64,000 nt of DNA from JAGTVG01 sp964389805 (lineage in GTDB: Bacteria; Bacteroidota; Bacteroidia; Cytophagales; Cyclobacteriaceae), in the NCBI GenBank assembly GCA_964389805.1, contig CAYMFU010000035.1, positions 1 to 64,000 of the forward strand, written 5' to 3'. How positions within the stretch are numbered: position 1 is the stretch's first letter; every line of letters starts with the position of its first letter. The translations under genes were made by a program, and so were the position numbers. The notes beneath the pieces were generated by a model. That model did not search any database. It had not been told where the DNA came from and was given only the letters and a program-made list of their open reading frames with translations. Below are positions 51,006-60,372 of the stretch, piece by piece.

Positions 51006-51575
51006 TTAATGCAATTTAATATATTCTTCAATTTTTTTCACAGCAATGTGATAGCTGGCCTTCAAACTACCCACACTGGTTTCAGTAATTTTAGATATAT
51101 CATCGTATTTCATATCCTCAAAATATTTCATATTAAAAACCAGTCGTTGTTTATCAGGCAGCCTGAGCAATGCTTTTTGTAATTTCATTTGAACAGCTGA
51201 TCCGCTTATATGCGGACTGTTATCAAGTTGACCGTATAACTCCTTATTCACATCCTCCATGGGTACTTTAAATTTGTCCTTTTTTCTTTTAAGAAAATTT
51301 AAACACTCATTGGTAGCAATCTTATACATCCATGTATATAGATTACTGTCTTCCCTGAACTTTTCTATGTTCTTCCATACTTTAATAAAAACTTCCTGTA
51401 AAAGATCATCTGTGTCATCGTGGTCAATCACCATTTTCCGGATATGCCAGTATAACCTTTGCTGGTATGCAACAACAAGTTGGTTGAATCCAAGATCTCT
51501 CGACGCCGGGTCCTTTATTTTCTTTAATATTTCTCTCTCTTTCTGCAATGTCCTGGTAAACAGATATTTTGACAA
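51006..51575 (-). CDS. ECF-type RNA polymerase sigma factor
   Basis: The 189-residue protein contains region 2 (LLQEVFIKVWKNIEKFREDSNLYTWMYKIATNECLNFLKRKK; the DDLLQEVF part is typical) and region 4 (LPDKQRLVFNMKYFEDMKYDDISKITETSVGSLKASYHIAVKKIEEY), with helix-turn-helix at the end. There is no region 1 or 3, so it is an ECF factor. It starts a minus-strand operon with a membrane anti-sigma candidate, a Spy-like protein and an outer-membrane barrel, as in envelope-stress circuits. Confidence 0.93.
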   Translation of the reverse strand: MSKYLFTRTLQKEREILKKIKDPASRDLGFNQLVVAYQQRLYWHIRKMVIDHDDTDDLLQEVFIKVWKNIEKFREDSNLYTWMYKIATNECLNFLKRKKDKFKVPMEDVNKELYGQLDNSPHISGSAVQMKLQKALLRLPDKQRLVFNMKYFEDMKYDDISKITETSVGSLKASYHIAVKKIEEYIKLH

Positions 51576-51678
51576 AAAATATTCACAAAGGTTTAATAAT
51601 TGCTGAATTCAGCACAAACATTCTTTTTATACTTTTATTATTTTTACACATATATGGTAAATCAAAAAACCATTTTTC

Positions 51679-52059
51679 ATGCCTCCAATGGGTAATGCAA
51701 AGATACTTATACTTGGTGCCAGTACCAATCCGGCAAGGTTTTCATATATGGCTGCCCAGGCCTTGTCTGCCAGGGATTTTGATATTGTTCCGGTTGGATT
51801 GCGACCTGGAGTTGTGGCCGGGAAGTCAATTCTGGATATTCGGACCAGGCCACAAATCGATAATATCGATACCATCACTTTATATATGAATCCAAGAAAC
51901 CAGTCTGCATATCTCGAATATATTATTGGGTTGAATCCACGTCGTATCATTTTTAATCCGGGAACTGAAAATACTGTTTTAATCGATCTGGCAAAAAAAA
52001 ATGGGATTGAGGTGGTTGTAGATTGTACCCTGGTAATGCTCAGGTCGGGTTACTTCTAA
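51679..52059 (+). CDS. CoA-binding domain protein
   Basis: The 126-residue single-domain protein is a Rossmann-fold CoA-binding protein (YccU-like). The GASTNPARFSYMAAQAL motif binds the nucleotide, and VPVGLRPG and IIFNPGTEN are the other conserved turns. The C-terminal VVDCTLVMLRSG carries the conserved Cys. The role of such free-standing domains is unknown. It is divergent from the sigma operon. Confidence 0.87.
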   Translation: MPPMGNAKILILGASTNPARFSYMAAQALSARDFDIVPVGLRPGVVAGKSILDIRTRPQIDNIDTITLYMNPRNQSAYLEYIIGLNPRRIIFNPGTENTVLIDLAKKNGIEVVVDCTLVMLRSGYF

Positions 52060-52198
52060 AGTTAGAATCTTATTGCCTCATTCCTTTTTCTCACATGAGT
52101 TTATTTGTCACCCGAAAATCTATTCTAAACGCTTATTTCTGAAGCATTTTGTGTTGGTTTTATTTTGGCAAAATGGCGGAAAATAGCTATAAAAATTG

Positions 52199-52206
52199 TA
52201 TTTTTG
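52199..52206 (+). promoter_or_regulatory. Possible -7 promoter element before gyrB
   Basis: TATTTTTG matches TAnnTTTG and ends 18 bases before the gyrB ATG. The -33 TTTG expected about 20 bases before it is absent; the nearest TTTG is 31 bases upstream. Treat as weak. Confidence 0.25.
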
Positions 52207-52224
52207 CATGTTAATAAAATAAGT

Positions 52225-54192
52225 ATGGGTAAAGAGAACAAAGCAAGCAAAGAACATAATTATTCAGCGGATAATATACAGGTTCTGGAGGGGTTGGAAG
52301 CAGTAAGAAAACGGCCGGCCATGTTCATAGGTGATATCAGCTTTAAAGGCCTTCATCATATGGTCTGGGAAGTGGTTGATAATTCTATCGATGAGGCTCT
52401 TGCCGGATACTGTAGTGAAATTGAGGTAGAGATTCATGAGGACAATTCCATATCGGTATCGGACGATGGAAGGGGAATTCCAACGGACATACACGTCAAG
52501 GAAAACCGGTCGGCCCTGGAAGTGGTTATGACCGTGTTACATGCTGGAGGGAAATTTGATAAGGATACCTATAAAGTATCCGGAGGCCTGCATGGAGTGG
52601 GCGTATCTTGTGTGAATGCTCTTTCATCCCACCTTAAGGTTACAGTAAACCGTGATGGAAAAGTATTCGAACAGGAATACGAAAGAGGGATTCCAAAATA
52701 TGCTGTCAGGGAAGCAGGGAAGACCAAGATTACTGGCACTACTGTTCATTTTTTACCAGACCAGGAAGTGTTTACAGTAAAAGAATATAAATTTGATACT
52801 ATAGCCTCCAGACTCAGGGAATTATCCTTCCTGAATGCTGGAATCCTTATAAAACTGACTGATTTCCGTGAAAAAGAAGACAATGGTTCTGACAAGTATA
52901 AGTCAGAGGAATTTTTATCTGAGGGAGGTTTGAGGGAATTTGTCAATTATCTGGATTCTTCCAGGGAAAAATTAATCTCCGAACCCATTTACATCCGCAG
53001 TGATAAAACAAGTGTACCCATAGAAGTAGCCTTATCTTATAATACTTCATTTACTGAGAATGTAGTTTCTTATGTGAACAATATAAATACGATAGAAGGC
53101 GGGACACATATTGCGGGATTCAGGCGTGCTTTAACCCGAACCTTGAAATCGTATGCCGACAAATCAGGTCTACTGGAAAAAGTAAAAGTTGATATTTCCG
53201 GGGATGATTTCAGGGAAGGATTGACAGCTGTAATATCAGTAAAGATCGCAGAACCTCAGTTTGAAGGGCAAACCAAGACAAAACTGGGGAACTCGGAGGC
53301 ACTTGGGGCAGTAGACACGAGCATGGGGGAACATCTGCAACATTATCTTGAAGAGCATCCAAAGGAAGCCAAATCTATTGTGTCGAAGGTTGTCCTTGCC
53401 GCTCAGGCCAGGCATGCAGCCCGTAAAGCCAGAGAGATGGTCCAAAGGAAAAATGTGTTGTCAGGAACAGGATTGCCAGGTAAATTGGCTGATTGTTCAG
53501 ACAGTGATCCGGCGGTATGCGAATTATACCTTGTAGAAGGAGATTCTGCTGGTGGTTCAGCCAAACAGGGTAGGGATAGACGTTTCCAGGCCATTCTTCC
53601 ACTGAGAGGTAAAATATTGAACGTTGAAAAGGCGCAGGAACATAAAATATATGATAACGAGGAAATAAAAAATATTATCACAGCTCTGGGGGTGACTTTC
53701 GGGACCAGTGAAGATGAAAAGGCGATCAACCTAGAGAAACTGCGCTACCATAAGATCATTATTATGACAGATGCTGATGTGGATGGCAGTCATATCCGGA
53801 CCTTGATCCTCACCTTTATATTCAGGTATATGAGGGAATTAATAGACCAGGGATACCTGTATATCGCATTGCCACCCCTGTACTTGCTGAGAAAGGGAAA
53901 ACAGGAAAGGTATTGTTGGAGTGAAGAAGATCGTGCCCGTATTACTAAAGAGCTGGCAGGTGATGGTAAAGAGGAATCAGTAGGTGTGCAAAGATATAAG
54001 GGTCTGGGTGAGATGAATCCAGGACAACTATGGAATACAACTATGGATCCTGAAACAAGAAGCCTGAAACTAGTCACCATCGAATCAGCTGCTGAAGCGG
54101 AACACCTGTTTTCAATGTTAATGGGAGATGAGGTAGGCCCAAGGCGTGAATTTATTGAACAAAATGCAAAATATGCCAATATAGATATTTAA
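52225..54192 (+). CDS. gyrB: DNA gyrase subunit B
   Basis: The ATG giving MGKENKASKEHNYSADNIQVLEGLEAVRKRPAM is chosen; a longer frame upstream lacks homology. The protein is 655 residues. The GHKL ATPase shows EVVDNSIDEALAG, SVSDDGRGIPTD and GGLHGVGVSCVNALS. The TOPRIM domain has LVEGDSAGGSAKQGRDR and DADVDGSHIRTL, and the end carries RREFIEQNAKYANIDI typical of GyrB. It supercoils DNA with GyrA, which is not in the window. A strong terminator follows. Confidence 0.97.
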   Translation: MGKENKASKEHNYSADNIQVLEGLEAVRKRPAMFIGDISFKGLHHMVWEVVDNSIDEALAGYCSEIEVEIHEDNSISVSDDGRGIPTDIHVKENRSALEVVMTVLHAGGKFDKDTYKVSGGLHGVGVSCVNALSSHLKVTVNRDGKVFEQEYERGIPKYAVREAGKTKITGTTVHFLPDQEVFTVKEYKFDTIASRLRELSFLNAGILIKLTDFREKEDNGSDKYKSEEFLSEGGLREFVNYLDSSREKLISEPIYIRSDKTSVPIEVALSYNTSFTENVVSYVNNINTIEGGTHIAGFRRALTRTLKSYADKSGLLEKVKVDISGDDFREGLTAVISVKIAEPQFEGQTKTKLGNSEALGAVDTSMGEHLQHYLEEHPKEAKSIVSKVVLAAQARHAARKAREMVQRKNVLSGTGLPGKLADCSDSDPAVCELYLVEGDSAGGSAKQGRDRRFQAILPLRGKILNVEKAQEHKIYDNEEIKNIITALGVTFGTSEDEKAINLEKLRYHKIIIMTDADVDGSHIRTLILTFIFRYMRELIDQGYLYIALPPLYLLRKGKQERYCWSEEDRARITKELAGDGKEESVGVQRYKGLGEMNPGQLWNTTMDPETRSLKLVTIESAAEAEHLFSMLMGDEVGPRREFIEQNAKYANIDI

Positions 54193-54209
54193 TTGGCTGT
54201 TACATATTT

Positions 54210-54247
54210 AAATAGGGCATTCCTGCACATGGAGCCCTATTTTTTTT
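54210..54247 (+). terminator. Intrinsic terminator downstream of gyrB
   Basis: Perfect nine-base arms AAATAGGGC and GCCCTATTT with a 15-base loop run into a T-tract to about 54247. It separates gyrB from ppk. Confidence 0.85.
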
Positions 54248-54263
54248 CGAAAAATTTGAACAG

Positions 54264-56375
54264 ATGACCATAAGCGATCAAACTAAGGAATTAATATTTA
54301 ATAGTAAATTAATCAGCCGCGATCTGAGCTGGCTTAAATTCAACCATCGTGTTCTGGATCAGGCCAGACATACGGACCGGACCCTATTGGAGCGATTGAA
54401 ATTCATGGCCATTACAGGTTCCAACCTGGATGAGTTTTTCATGATACGGGTAGGCAGTCTATACAATTATATAGATTATGGCAAACAGCGAGTCGATTAC
54501 AGCGGATTAAGAGAACGACCATTTAAGAAGCTGCTGTATCATTACACACATGAATTTACCGATGAACAGCGCTCATTATACAGAGAACAATTGGCCCCAA
54601 AGTATGAAAAGAACGGTATAGTTATATCCGGGATTGATGAACTCAGTGAAGAAGAAAAGAAACTGGTGAAGGCCTATTTCAAAAAAACGGTATTTCCTAT
54701 GCTTACTCCAATGGTATATGATAATTACCATCCTTTTCCCTTGTTGATGAACCTTCTGCAGATATTCGCTGTAATAACAAAAGCGAAAAGCAAGGCGGTT
54801 AAAAAGAAATTATCCTTTATTCAGATCCCGCAAAACCTGCCAAAATTCTTTGAGATAGAAAGGGAAAATATGATGGTTTTTATACCCATCTCTGAGGTTA
54901 TTAAGGCACATATTAACAAACTTTTCAGGAACATTGAGATAGAGTCATTAAATCTCTTCAGATTGACTAGAAATGGCGATTTTACCCTTGAGGAAAGTGA
55001 CGATATTGAAGCCAATTTCCTGGAAGAATTGAAGCAGAAACTTAAAACCCGCAAAACAGGCCGTGTGGTCCGTGTTGAAATTCAGAAAGGATTCGATCCC
55101 TGGCTGAAGTCGGTCCTTTTGAACCGTTGGGACCTGAGTGAGGAAGATATATTTGAAAAACCTCATGGTGACTTGATGGATTATACTGCCTTGTGGCAAA
55201 TTGTGAATCATGACGAATTCAAAGCAAGTCTTCCCAAACCACCAAAGCAAAGCTTGCCATTACTATATCCTGATGATGGGGATGACGATATATTTGATGT
55301 TCTAAAATCGAGGGACATCATGATGCACCATCCATACAATAATATGGATCTCCTGATCGATCTGCTTGAAAAGTCTGCAGAGGATCCGGGCGTTTTATCC
55401 ATTAAACTGACAGTTTATCGTCTGGCAAAGAACTCAAGAGTGGTTTCTGCTTTATTGAGGGCAGCAGAAAAAGGCAAGCATGTGTCTGTATTGTTCGAGG
55501 TGAAAGCAAGGTTTGATGAAGAGAACAATATTCAGGCTGCACAAAAACTTCAAAGAGCTGGATGTTTTGTGATTTATGGCATCAGTAATGTGAAAACGCA
55601 TACAAAACTACTTCTGATTGTCCGGAAAGAAGGAAATTCAGTAACGAGGTACCTTCATATGTCAAGTGGGAATTATAACGAAGTAACAGCTAACCTGTAC
55701 ACTGATATTGGCATCCTAACTTCCGATGATACTTATGCAAAGGATGTTTCCGAATTCTTCAATGCAATAACCGGACATTCCTTACCCAATATATATGAAT
55801 GCCTGATTACTGCACCTAAGGATATGAGACAGCAGCTGATCGAGAAAATTCGTATTGAGACTGAAAATGCCGGGCAGGGTAAAAAAAGTGGTATTATAAT
55901 AAAGATAAATTCCCTCCAGGACAAGCATGTGATTCGGGAATTATACAAAGCCTCTTCTGCTGGTGTACCAGTAAAACTGATTGTCAGGGGTATATGTTCA
56001 CTCAGGCCTGGCAGAAAGGACTTAAGTGAGAATATTGAGGTCTACTCTATCGTAGGAGATTATCTGGAACATTCACGGCTATACTATTTCCATAATGATG
56101 GCGACCCACAAGTGTACGGTGGAAGCGCTGACGTCATGGTCAGGAGTTTTGACAGAAGGATAGAATCATTATTCCTTATCAAAGACCAAAAAGTAAGGGC
56201 TCAGGCCATAAATATACTTAAGTTTAATTTATTGGATAATATGAATTCATATGTGATGAATGAGGACGGAAGCTATTCTGTAAAATCAGTGGATGGCCAG
56301 GAACCATTTAATATTCATAAGGCCTTTTATCACCTGAAACCTGAGGATTTACTTGATAATTGTTTGATTGACTGA
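54264..56375 (+). CDS. ppk1: Polyphosphate kinase 1
   Basis: The 703-residue protein starts with SRDLSWLKFNHRVLDQA, typical of the N domain. The catalytic histidine region YLHMSSGNYNEVTANLYTDIG and the second His in EHSRLYYFHNDGDPQVYGGSADVMVRSFDRR are intact. HHPYNNMDLLIDLLEKSAEDP and LSIKLTVYRLAKNSRVVSALLRAAEKGK complete the fold. It makes polyphosphate reversibly from ATP. It starts 17 bases after the gyrB terminator. ppx is not adjacent. Confidence 0.97.
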   Translation: MTISDQTKELIFNSKLISRDLSWLKFNHRVLDQARHTDRTLLERLKFMAITGSNLDEFFMIRVGSLYNYIDYGKQRVDYSGLRERPFKKLLYHYTHEFTDEQRSLYREQLAPKYEKNGIVISGIDELSEEEKKLVKAYFKKTVFPMLTPMVYDNYHPFPLLMNLLQIFAVITKAKSKAVKKKLSFIQIPQNLPKFFEIERENMMVFIPISEVIKAHINKLFRNIEIESLNLFRLTRNGDFTLEESDDIEANFLEELKQKLKTRKTGRVVRVEIQKGFDPWLKSVLLNRWDLSEEDIFEKPHGDLMDYTALWQIVNHDEFKASLPKPPKQSLPLLYPDDGDDDIFDVLKSRDIMMHHPYNNMDLLIDLLEKSAEDPGVLSIKLTVYRLAKNSRVVSALLRAAEKGKHVSVLFEVKARFDEENNIQAAQKLQRAGCFVIYGISNVKTHTKLLLIVRKEGNSVTRYLHMSSGNYNEVTANLYTDIGILTSDDTYAKDVSEFFNAITGHSLPNIYECLITAPKDMRQQLIEKIRIETENAGQGKKSGIIIKINSLQDKHVIRELYKASSAGVPVKLIVRGICSLRPGRKDLSENIEVYSIVGDYLEHSRLYYFHNDGDPQVYGGSADVMVRSFDRRIESLFLIKDQKVRAQAINILKFNLLDNMNSYVMNEDGSYSVKSVDGQEPFNIHKAFYHLKPEDLLDNCLID

Positions 56376-56431
56376 TCAATTTCAATTGTTTATTTCTGTT
56401 TCTTATATTTCTTATTTTAATTTGTAATCAA

Positions 56432-56528
56432 CTTATCCAGAAAGGCTGAGGGAATGGGCCCTTTGAAGTCTTAGCAACCGCCATTGTGCATGGTGCTAAT
56501 ACCCATCCTTATCATAAGGAATGATAAG
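56432..56528 (+). ncRNA. SAM-I (S-box) riboswitch
   Basis: P1 is closed by CTTATC (56432-56437) and GATAAG (56523-56528). The conserved core follows: GAGGGA, GGGCCC, TTGAAG, GCAACC, then a P3 hairpin (CCATTGTGCATGG), GTGCTAATACC and a P4 hairpin (CCTTATCATAAGG). These match the S-box consensus in order and spacing. It lies 43 bases before the metH start and no intrinsic terminator is visible, so control of translation is likely. A possible -7 element (TTAATTTG) ends seven bases before P1. Confidence 0.95.
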
Positions 56529-56571
56529 ATAAAATTTGCCCCTTTCAGCCTTCAGAATTTGTTTTTGCTTT

Positions 56572-59500
56572 ATGACAAAAGATATCAAGGAAATATTAAA
56601 GGGTAAGATCCTTATTATCGATGGTGCGATGGGCACTATGATCCAGCGTAGAAAACTGGAAGAAGAAGACTATCGTGTAGAAAAATTCAAAGACCATCCG
56701 AAGCCTTTAAAAGGGAATTATGATGTGCTTTCAATTACTCAACCCCTTGTATTAAAAGAAATTCACAAAGCCTACCTGGATGCGGGAGCTGACATCATAC
56801 TCACCAATACTTTTAGTGGATCATCGGTGGCCCAGACAGATTATGGATTACAGGACTATGTGTATGATATAAATTATTCAGCAGCGAAGCTTTCCAAAGA
56901 AGTAGTTGATGAATTTAATCGTCAAAATGCAGATGAACAGAGATTTGTAGCCGGTTCAATAGGCCCTACAAATAAAACCCTTTCAATATCTCCGGATGTT
57001 AATGATCCGGGTTTCAGGGCGATAACCTTTGATCAGCTGAAGGAAGCGTATAAAGAACAGGCTGGTGCACTTCTTGACGGTGGTGTGGATCTGATCATGA
57101 TTGAAACAGTTTTTGACACATTAAATGCAAAGGCTGCACTGGTCGGGATAGATGAATTATTTGAATCCCGGAAGATAAGGGTGCCCGTAATGGTATCCGG
57201 GACCATCACTGATGCCAGCGGCAGAACCTTATCGGGCCAAACTACAGAGGCCTTCTGGCATAGCATTTCCCATTTTGAACTGTTGTCTGTCGGGCTGAAT
57301 TGCGCACTTGGTGCTGATATGATGCGTCCATATATACAGGAATTAAGCCGGCTGGCTAACGTTCCGGTGAGTATTCACCCGAATGCGGGTTTACCAAACG
57401 AATTTGGCAATTATGATCAATCTGCCAAAGAAATGTCAGCAATTCTGGGCGAATTCGCTGAAGAAGGCTTTTTAAATATTGTAGGCGGGTGTTGCGGTAC
57501 TACACCGGAACACATTTCATTCATTTCTGAAAAAATTAAGACCTGCAAACCGAGGGAGATACCCGAGAAGGATCATTATACCCATTTAAGTGGATTGGAG
57601 CCGCTTACCATAAGGGAAGAGACAAATTTTGTAAATATTGGTGAACGGACGAATGTAGCGGGTTCGTTGAAATTTGCAAGGCTTATCAGGGAAGATAACC
57701 TTCATGATGCGGTTGAGATAGCGAGGAATCAGGTGAATAACGGAGCGCAGGTGATTGATATTAACATGGATGAAGGCATGCTGGATTCTGAAGTTGTGAT
57801 GACCAGGTTTTTAAATCTTATTGCTGCAGAACCCGATATAGCGAGAGTGCCTATCATGATCGACTCATCCAAGTGGTCGGTTCTGGAAGCGGGCTTAAAG
57901 TGTATCCAGGGAAAGGGAGTAGTAAATTCTATATCCATGAAAGAGGGCGAAGATAGTTTTATTTATCAGGCAGGATTGATACATCGTTACGGTGCTGCAG
58001 TGGTGGTTATGGCATTCGACGAGAGGGGTCAGGCGGATAATTTTGAACGGAAAATTGAGATTTGTAAGCGATCTTATGACCTTCTGGTGGGAAAAGTGGG
58101 ATTCCCACCGGAAGATATCATATTTGATCCTAATATATTGACCGTAGCTACCGGCATTGAAGAGCATAATAATTATGCTATGGATTTTATCAGGGCATGC
58201 AAATGGATTAAAGACCATCTCCCATATGCTAAGGTTAGCGGCGGTGTAAGTAATATATCTTTTTCCTTCCGGGGGAATAATCTCGTCCGTGAGGCCATGC
58301 ATTCTGCATTCCTGTATCATGCAATCAAAGCTGGACTGGACATGGGAATTGTAAATGCGGGCTTGATTGAGGTATACGAAGAGATACCTGGAGAACTGCT
58401 TAAAAAGGTGGAAGATGTGCTGCTGAACCGAACACCCGATTCTACCGAAAACCTGATCGCTTATGCCGAGGAGGTCAGGGGCGAAGGAAAGAAAATTGAA
58501 GTTGACCATTCCTGGCGGGAAGCCCCGGTTAACGAAAGGCTGGCACATGCACTGATTAAAGGCATTGTAGAATTTATCGAGGAAGATGTTGAAGAAGCCC
58601 GGCAGAATGCAAACCGGACTATTCAGGTGATCGAAGGACCATTGATGGAGGGTATGAAGATCGTCGGTAATCTTTTTGGAGAAGGAAAGATGTTCCTGCC
58701 CCAGGTAGTTAAGAGTGCAAGGGTCATGAAGAAAGCAGTAGCATACCTCGTGCCTTTTATTGAAGAAGAGAATAAGAAGGATGGGACGGAGGGTAAAAGC
58801 ACTGGCGCCGGCAGGATCTTATTGGCAACAGTCAAGGGAGATGTCCACGATATCGGTAAAAACATAGTAGGTGTCGTTCTTTCGTGTAATAATTTCGAGA
58901 TTATAGATCTTGGTGTAATGGTTCCTATGGAAAAGATCCTTGATACAGCGATAGATCAAAAAGTGGATATCATAGGTCTGAGTGGCCTTATAACACCCTC
59001 ACTTGATGAAATGGTCTATGTAGCCAGGGAAATGGAAAGACGGGGGGTGGATACTCCTTTATTGATTGGAGGAGCAACTACATCAAGAATTCATACAGCC
59101 GTTAAGATCGATCCGAAATATAGAGGCCCTGTGATACATGTGCTGGATGCTTCAAAAAGTGTTCCTGTAGCCAGCAACCTCTTAAATGATCAAAAAGCAG
59201 AGAGCTTTGTTGACCAGTATAAGTTAGAATATAAGAACTTAAGGGATGATCATGCCTCACGACAAATGGCAAAAGCCATGTTGCCATTCGAAAAGGCGAG
59301 GGAGAACAGATTCACAGCAAATTGGACTGAAACAGTAGTTAAGAAACCTTCATTCCTGGGTATTAAGGTGTTTAATACATTTCCTGTTGAAGACCTGATC
59401 GATTATATCGATTGGACTCCTTTTTTCCATGCATGGGAAATAAAAGGAAGGTATCCTGCTATTTTTGATAATAATACCTATGGGAAGGAAGCAAGGCAAT

Positions 59501-60285
59501 TGTATGATGATGCAAATAGTTTACTGGAATCGATCATACAACATCAATCGCTTGAAGCCAAAGCGGTAATGGGCTTGTTCCCGGCAAATTCAATAGGAGA
59601 TGATATTGAAATATATTCATTTAAAGAAAACAGGACAAGCTATTTGGAAGACAGGCATCAGGTAAAATACATACTCCACCACCTGCGGCAACAAAGTAAA
59701 AAAGCAGATGGCCTTCCGAATTACAGCCTTGCGGATTTTATAGCCCCGAAAGATTCTGAAGTCGAAGATTATATTGGAGCATTTGTTGTTTCAACAGGTT
59801 TTGGTGCTGAAAAGCTTTCAGAAGAGTTTGAAAAAGACCATGACGATTATAGAAGTATTTTAACAAAGGCTATTGCTGACAGGCTGGCTGAAGCTTTCGC
59901 AGAAAAGCTGCACGAGCATGTCCGAACAGAATTATGGGGATACGCACCAGTTGAACATCTTGATAATGATCAATTGATCAAAGAGAAATATCAGGGGATC
60001 CGGCCAGCCCCTGGGTATCCTGCCTGTCCGGATCATCTCGAGAAGAAAACACTATTTGAAATGCTGGATGTGGAAAATAACATTAAAGTTGGATTAACGG
60101 AAAGTCTGGCGATGTTCCCTGCGGCTTCCGTAAGCGGATGGTATATCTCAAATCCTGAATCCCGTTATTTCGCAGTAAATAAGATACAAAAGGACCAGGT
60201 AGTGAATTATGCTGAAAGAAAGAATATGTTCGTCGGGGACGTCGAAAAATGGTTGGCGCCCGTGCTTGGCTATGACGTGGATTAG
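56572..60285 (+). CDS. metH: Cobalamin-dependent methionine synthase
   Basis: The ATG at 56572 (MTKDIKEILKGK) gives 1237 residues; an upstream TTG start lies close to the riboswitch and is unlikely. Domains in order: homocysteine-binding, with zinc ligands Cys244, Cys307 and Cys308; pterin-binding (NIGERTNVAGS); cobalamin cap and B12 domain with DVHDIGKN, in which His759 is the axial ligand; and the SAM-dependent activation domain at the end (RPAPGYPACPDH). It transfers methyl from methyltetrahydrofolate to homocysteine. It is complete, requires cobalamin, and is controlled by the SAM riboswitch just upstream. Confidence 0.98.
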   Translation: MTKDIKEILKGKILIIDGAMGTMIQRRKLEEEDYRVEKFKDHPKPLKGNYDVLSITQPLVLKEIHKAYLDAGADIILTNTFSGSSVAQTDYGLQDYVYDINYSAAKLSKEVVDEFNRQNADEQRFVAGSIGPTNKTLSISPDVNDPGFRAITFDQLKEAYKEQAGALLDGGVDLIMIETVFDTLNAKAALVGIDELFESRKIRVPVMVSGTITDASGRTLSGQTTEAFWHSISHFELLSVGLNCALGADMMRPYIQELSRLANVPVSIHPNAGLPNEFGNYDQSAKEMSAILGEFAEEGFLNIVGGCCGTTPEHISFISEKIKTCKPREIPEKDHYTHLSGLEPLTIREETNFVNIGERTNVAGSLKFARLIREDNLHDAVEIARNQVNNGAQVIDINMDEGMLDSEVVMTRFLNLIAAEPDIARVPIMIDSSKWSVLEAGLKCIQGKGVVNSISMKEGEDSFIYQAGLIHRYGAAVVVMAFDERGQADNFERKIEICKRSYDLLVGKVGFPPEDIIFDPNILTVATGIEEHNNYAMDFIRACKWIKDHLPYAKVSGGVSNISFSFRGNNLVREAMHSAFLYHAIKAGLDMGIVNAGLIEVYEEIPGELLKKVEDVLLNRTPDSTENLIAYAEEVRGEGKKIEVDHSWREAPVNERLAHALIKGIVEFIEEDVEEARQNANRTIQVIEGPLMEGMKIVGNLFGEGKMFLPQVVKSARVMKKAVAYLVPFIEEENKKDGTEGKSTGAGRILLATVKGDVHDIGKNIVGVVLSCNNFEIIDLGVMVPMEKILDTAIDQKVDIIGLSGLITPSLDEMVYVAREMERRGVDTPLLIGGATTSRIHTAVKIDPKYRGPVIHVLDASKSVPVASNLLNDQKAESFVDQYKLEYKNLRDDHASRQMAKAMLPFEKARENRFTANWTETVVKKPSFLGIKVFNTFPVEDLIDYIDWTPFFHAWEIKGRYPAIFDNNTYGKEARQLYDDANSLLESIIQHQSLEAKAVMGLFPANSIGDDIEIYSFKENRTSYLEDRHQVKYILHHLRQQSKKADGLPNYSLADFIAPKDSEVEDYIGAFVVSTGFGAEKLSEEFEKDHDDYRSILTKAIADRLAEAFAEKLHEHVRTELWGYAPVEHLDNDQLIKEKYQGIRPAPGYPACPDHLEKKTLFEMLDVENNIKVGLTESLAMFPAASVSGWYISNPESRYFAVNKIQKDQVVNYAERKNMFVGDVEKWLAPVLGYDVD

Positions 60286-60372
60286 TATTTATCCCTACCG
60301 CTTACGGGATTGACAATTTTTTAAATTCTGGAAAAGCTATAAACAGATTTTTCGCTTCATTTTTTTGATTTT

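Noticed and set aside
56536..56571. TTG start extending metH by 12 codons
   Set aside because: It lies within the riboswitch expression region and the residues are not part of the MetH fold; the ATG at 56572 fits.
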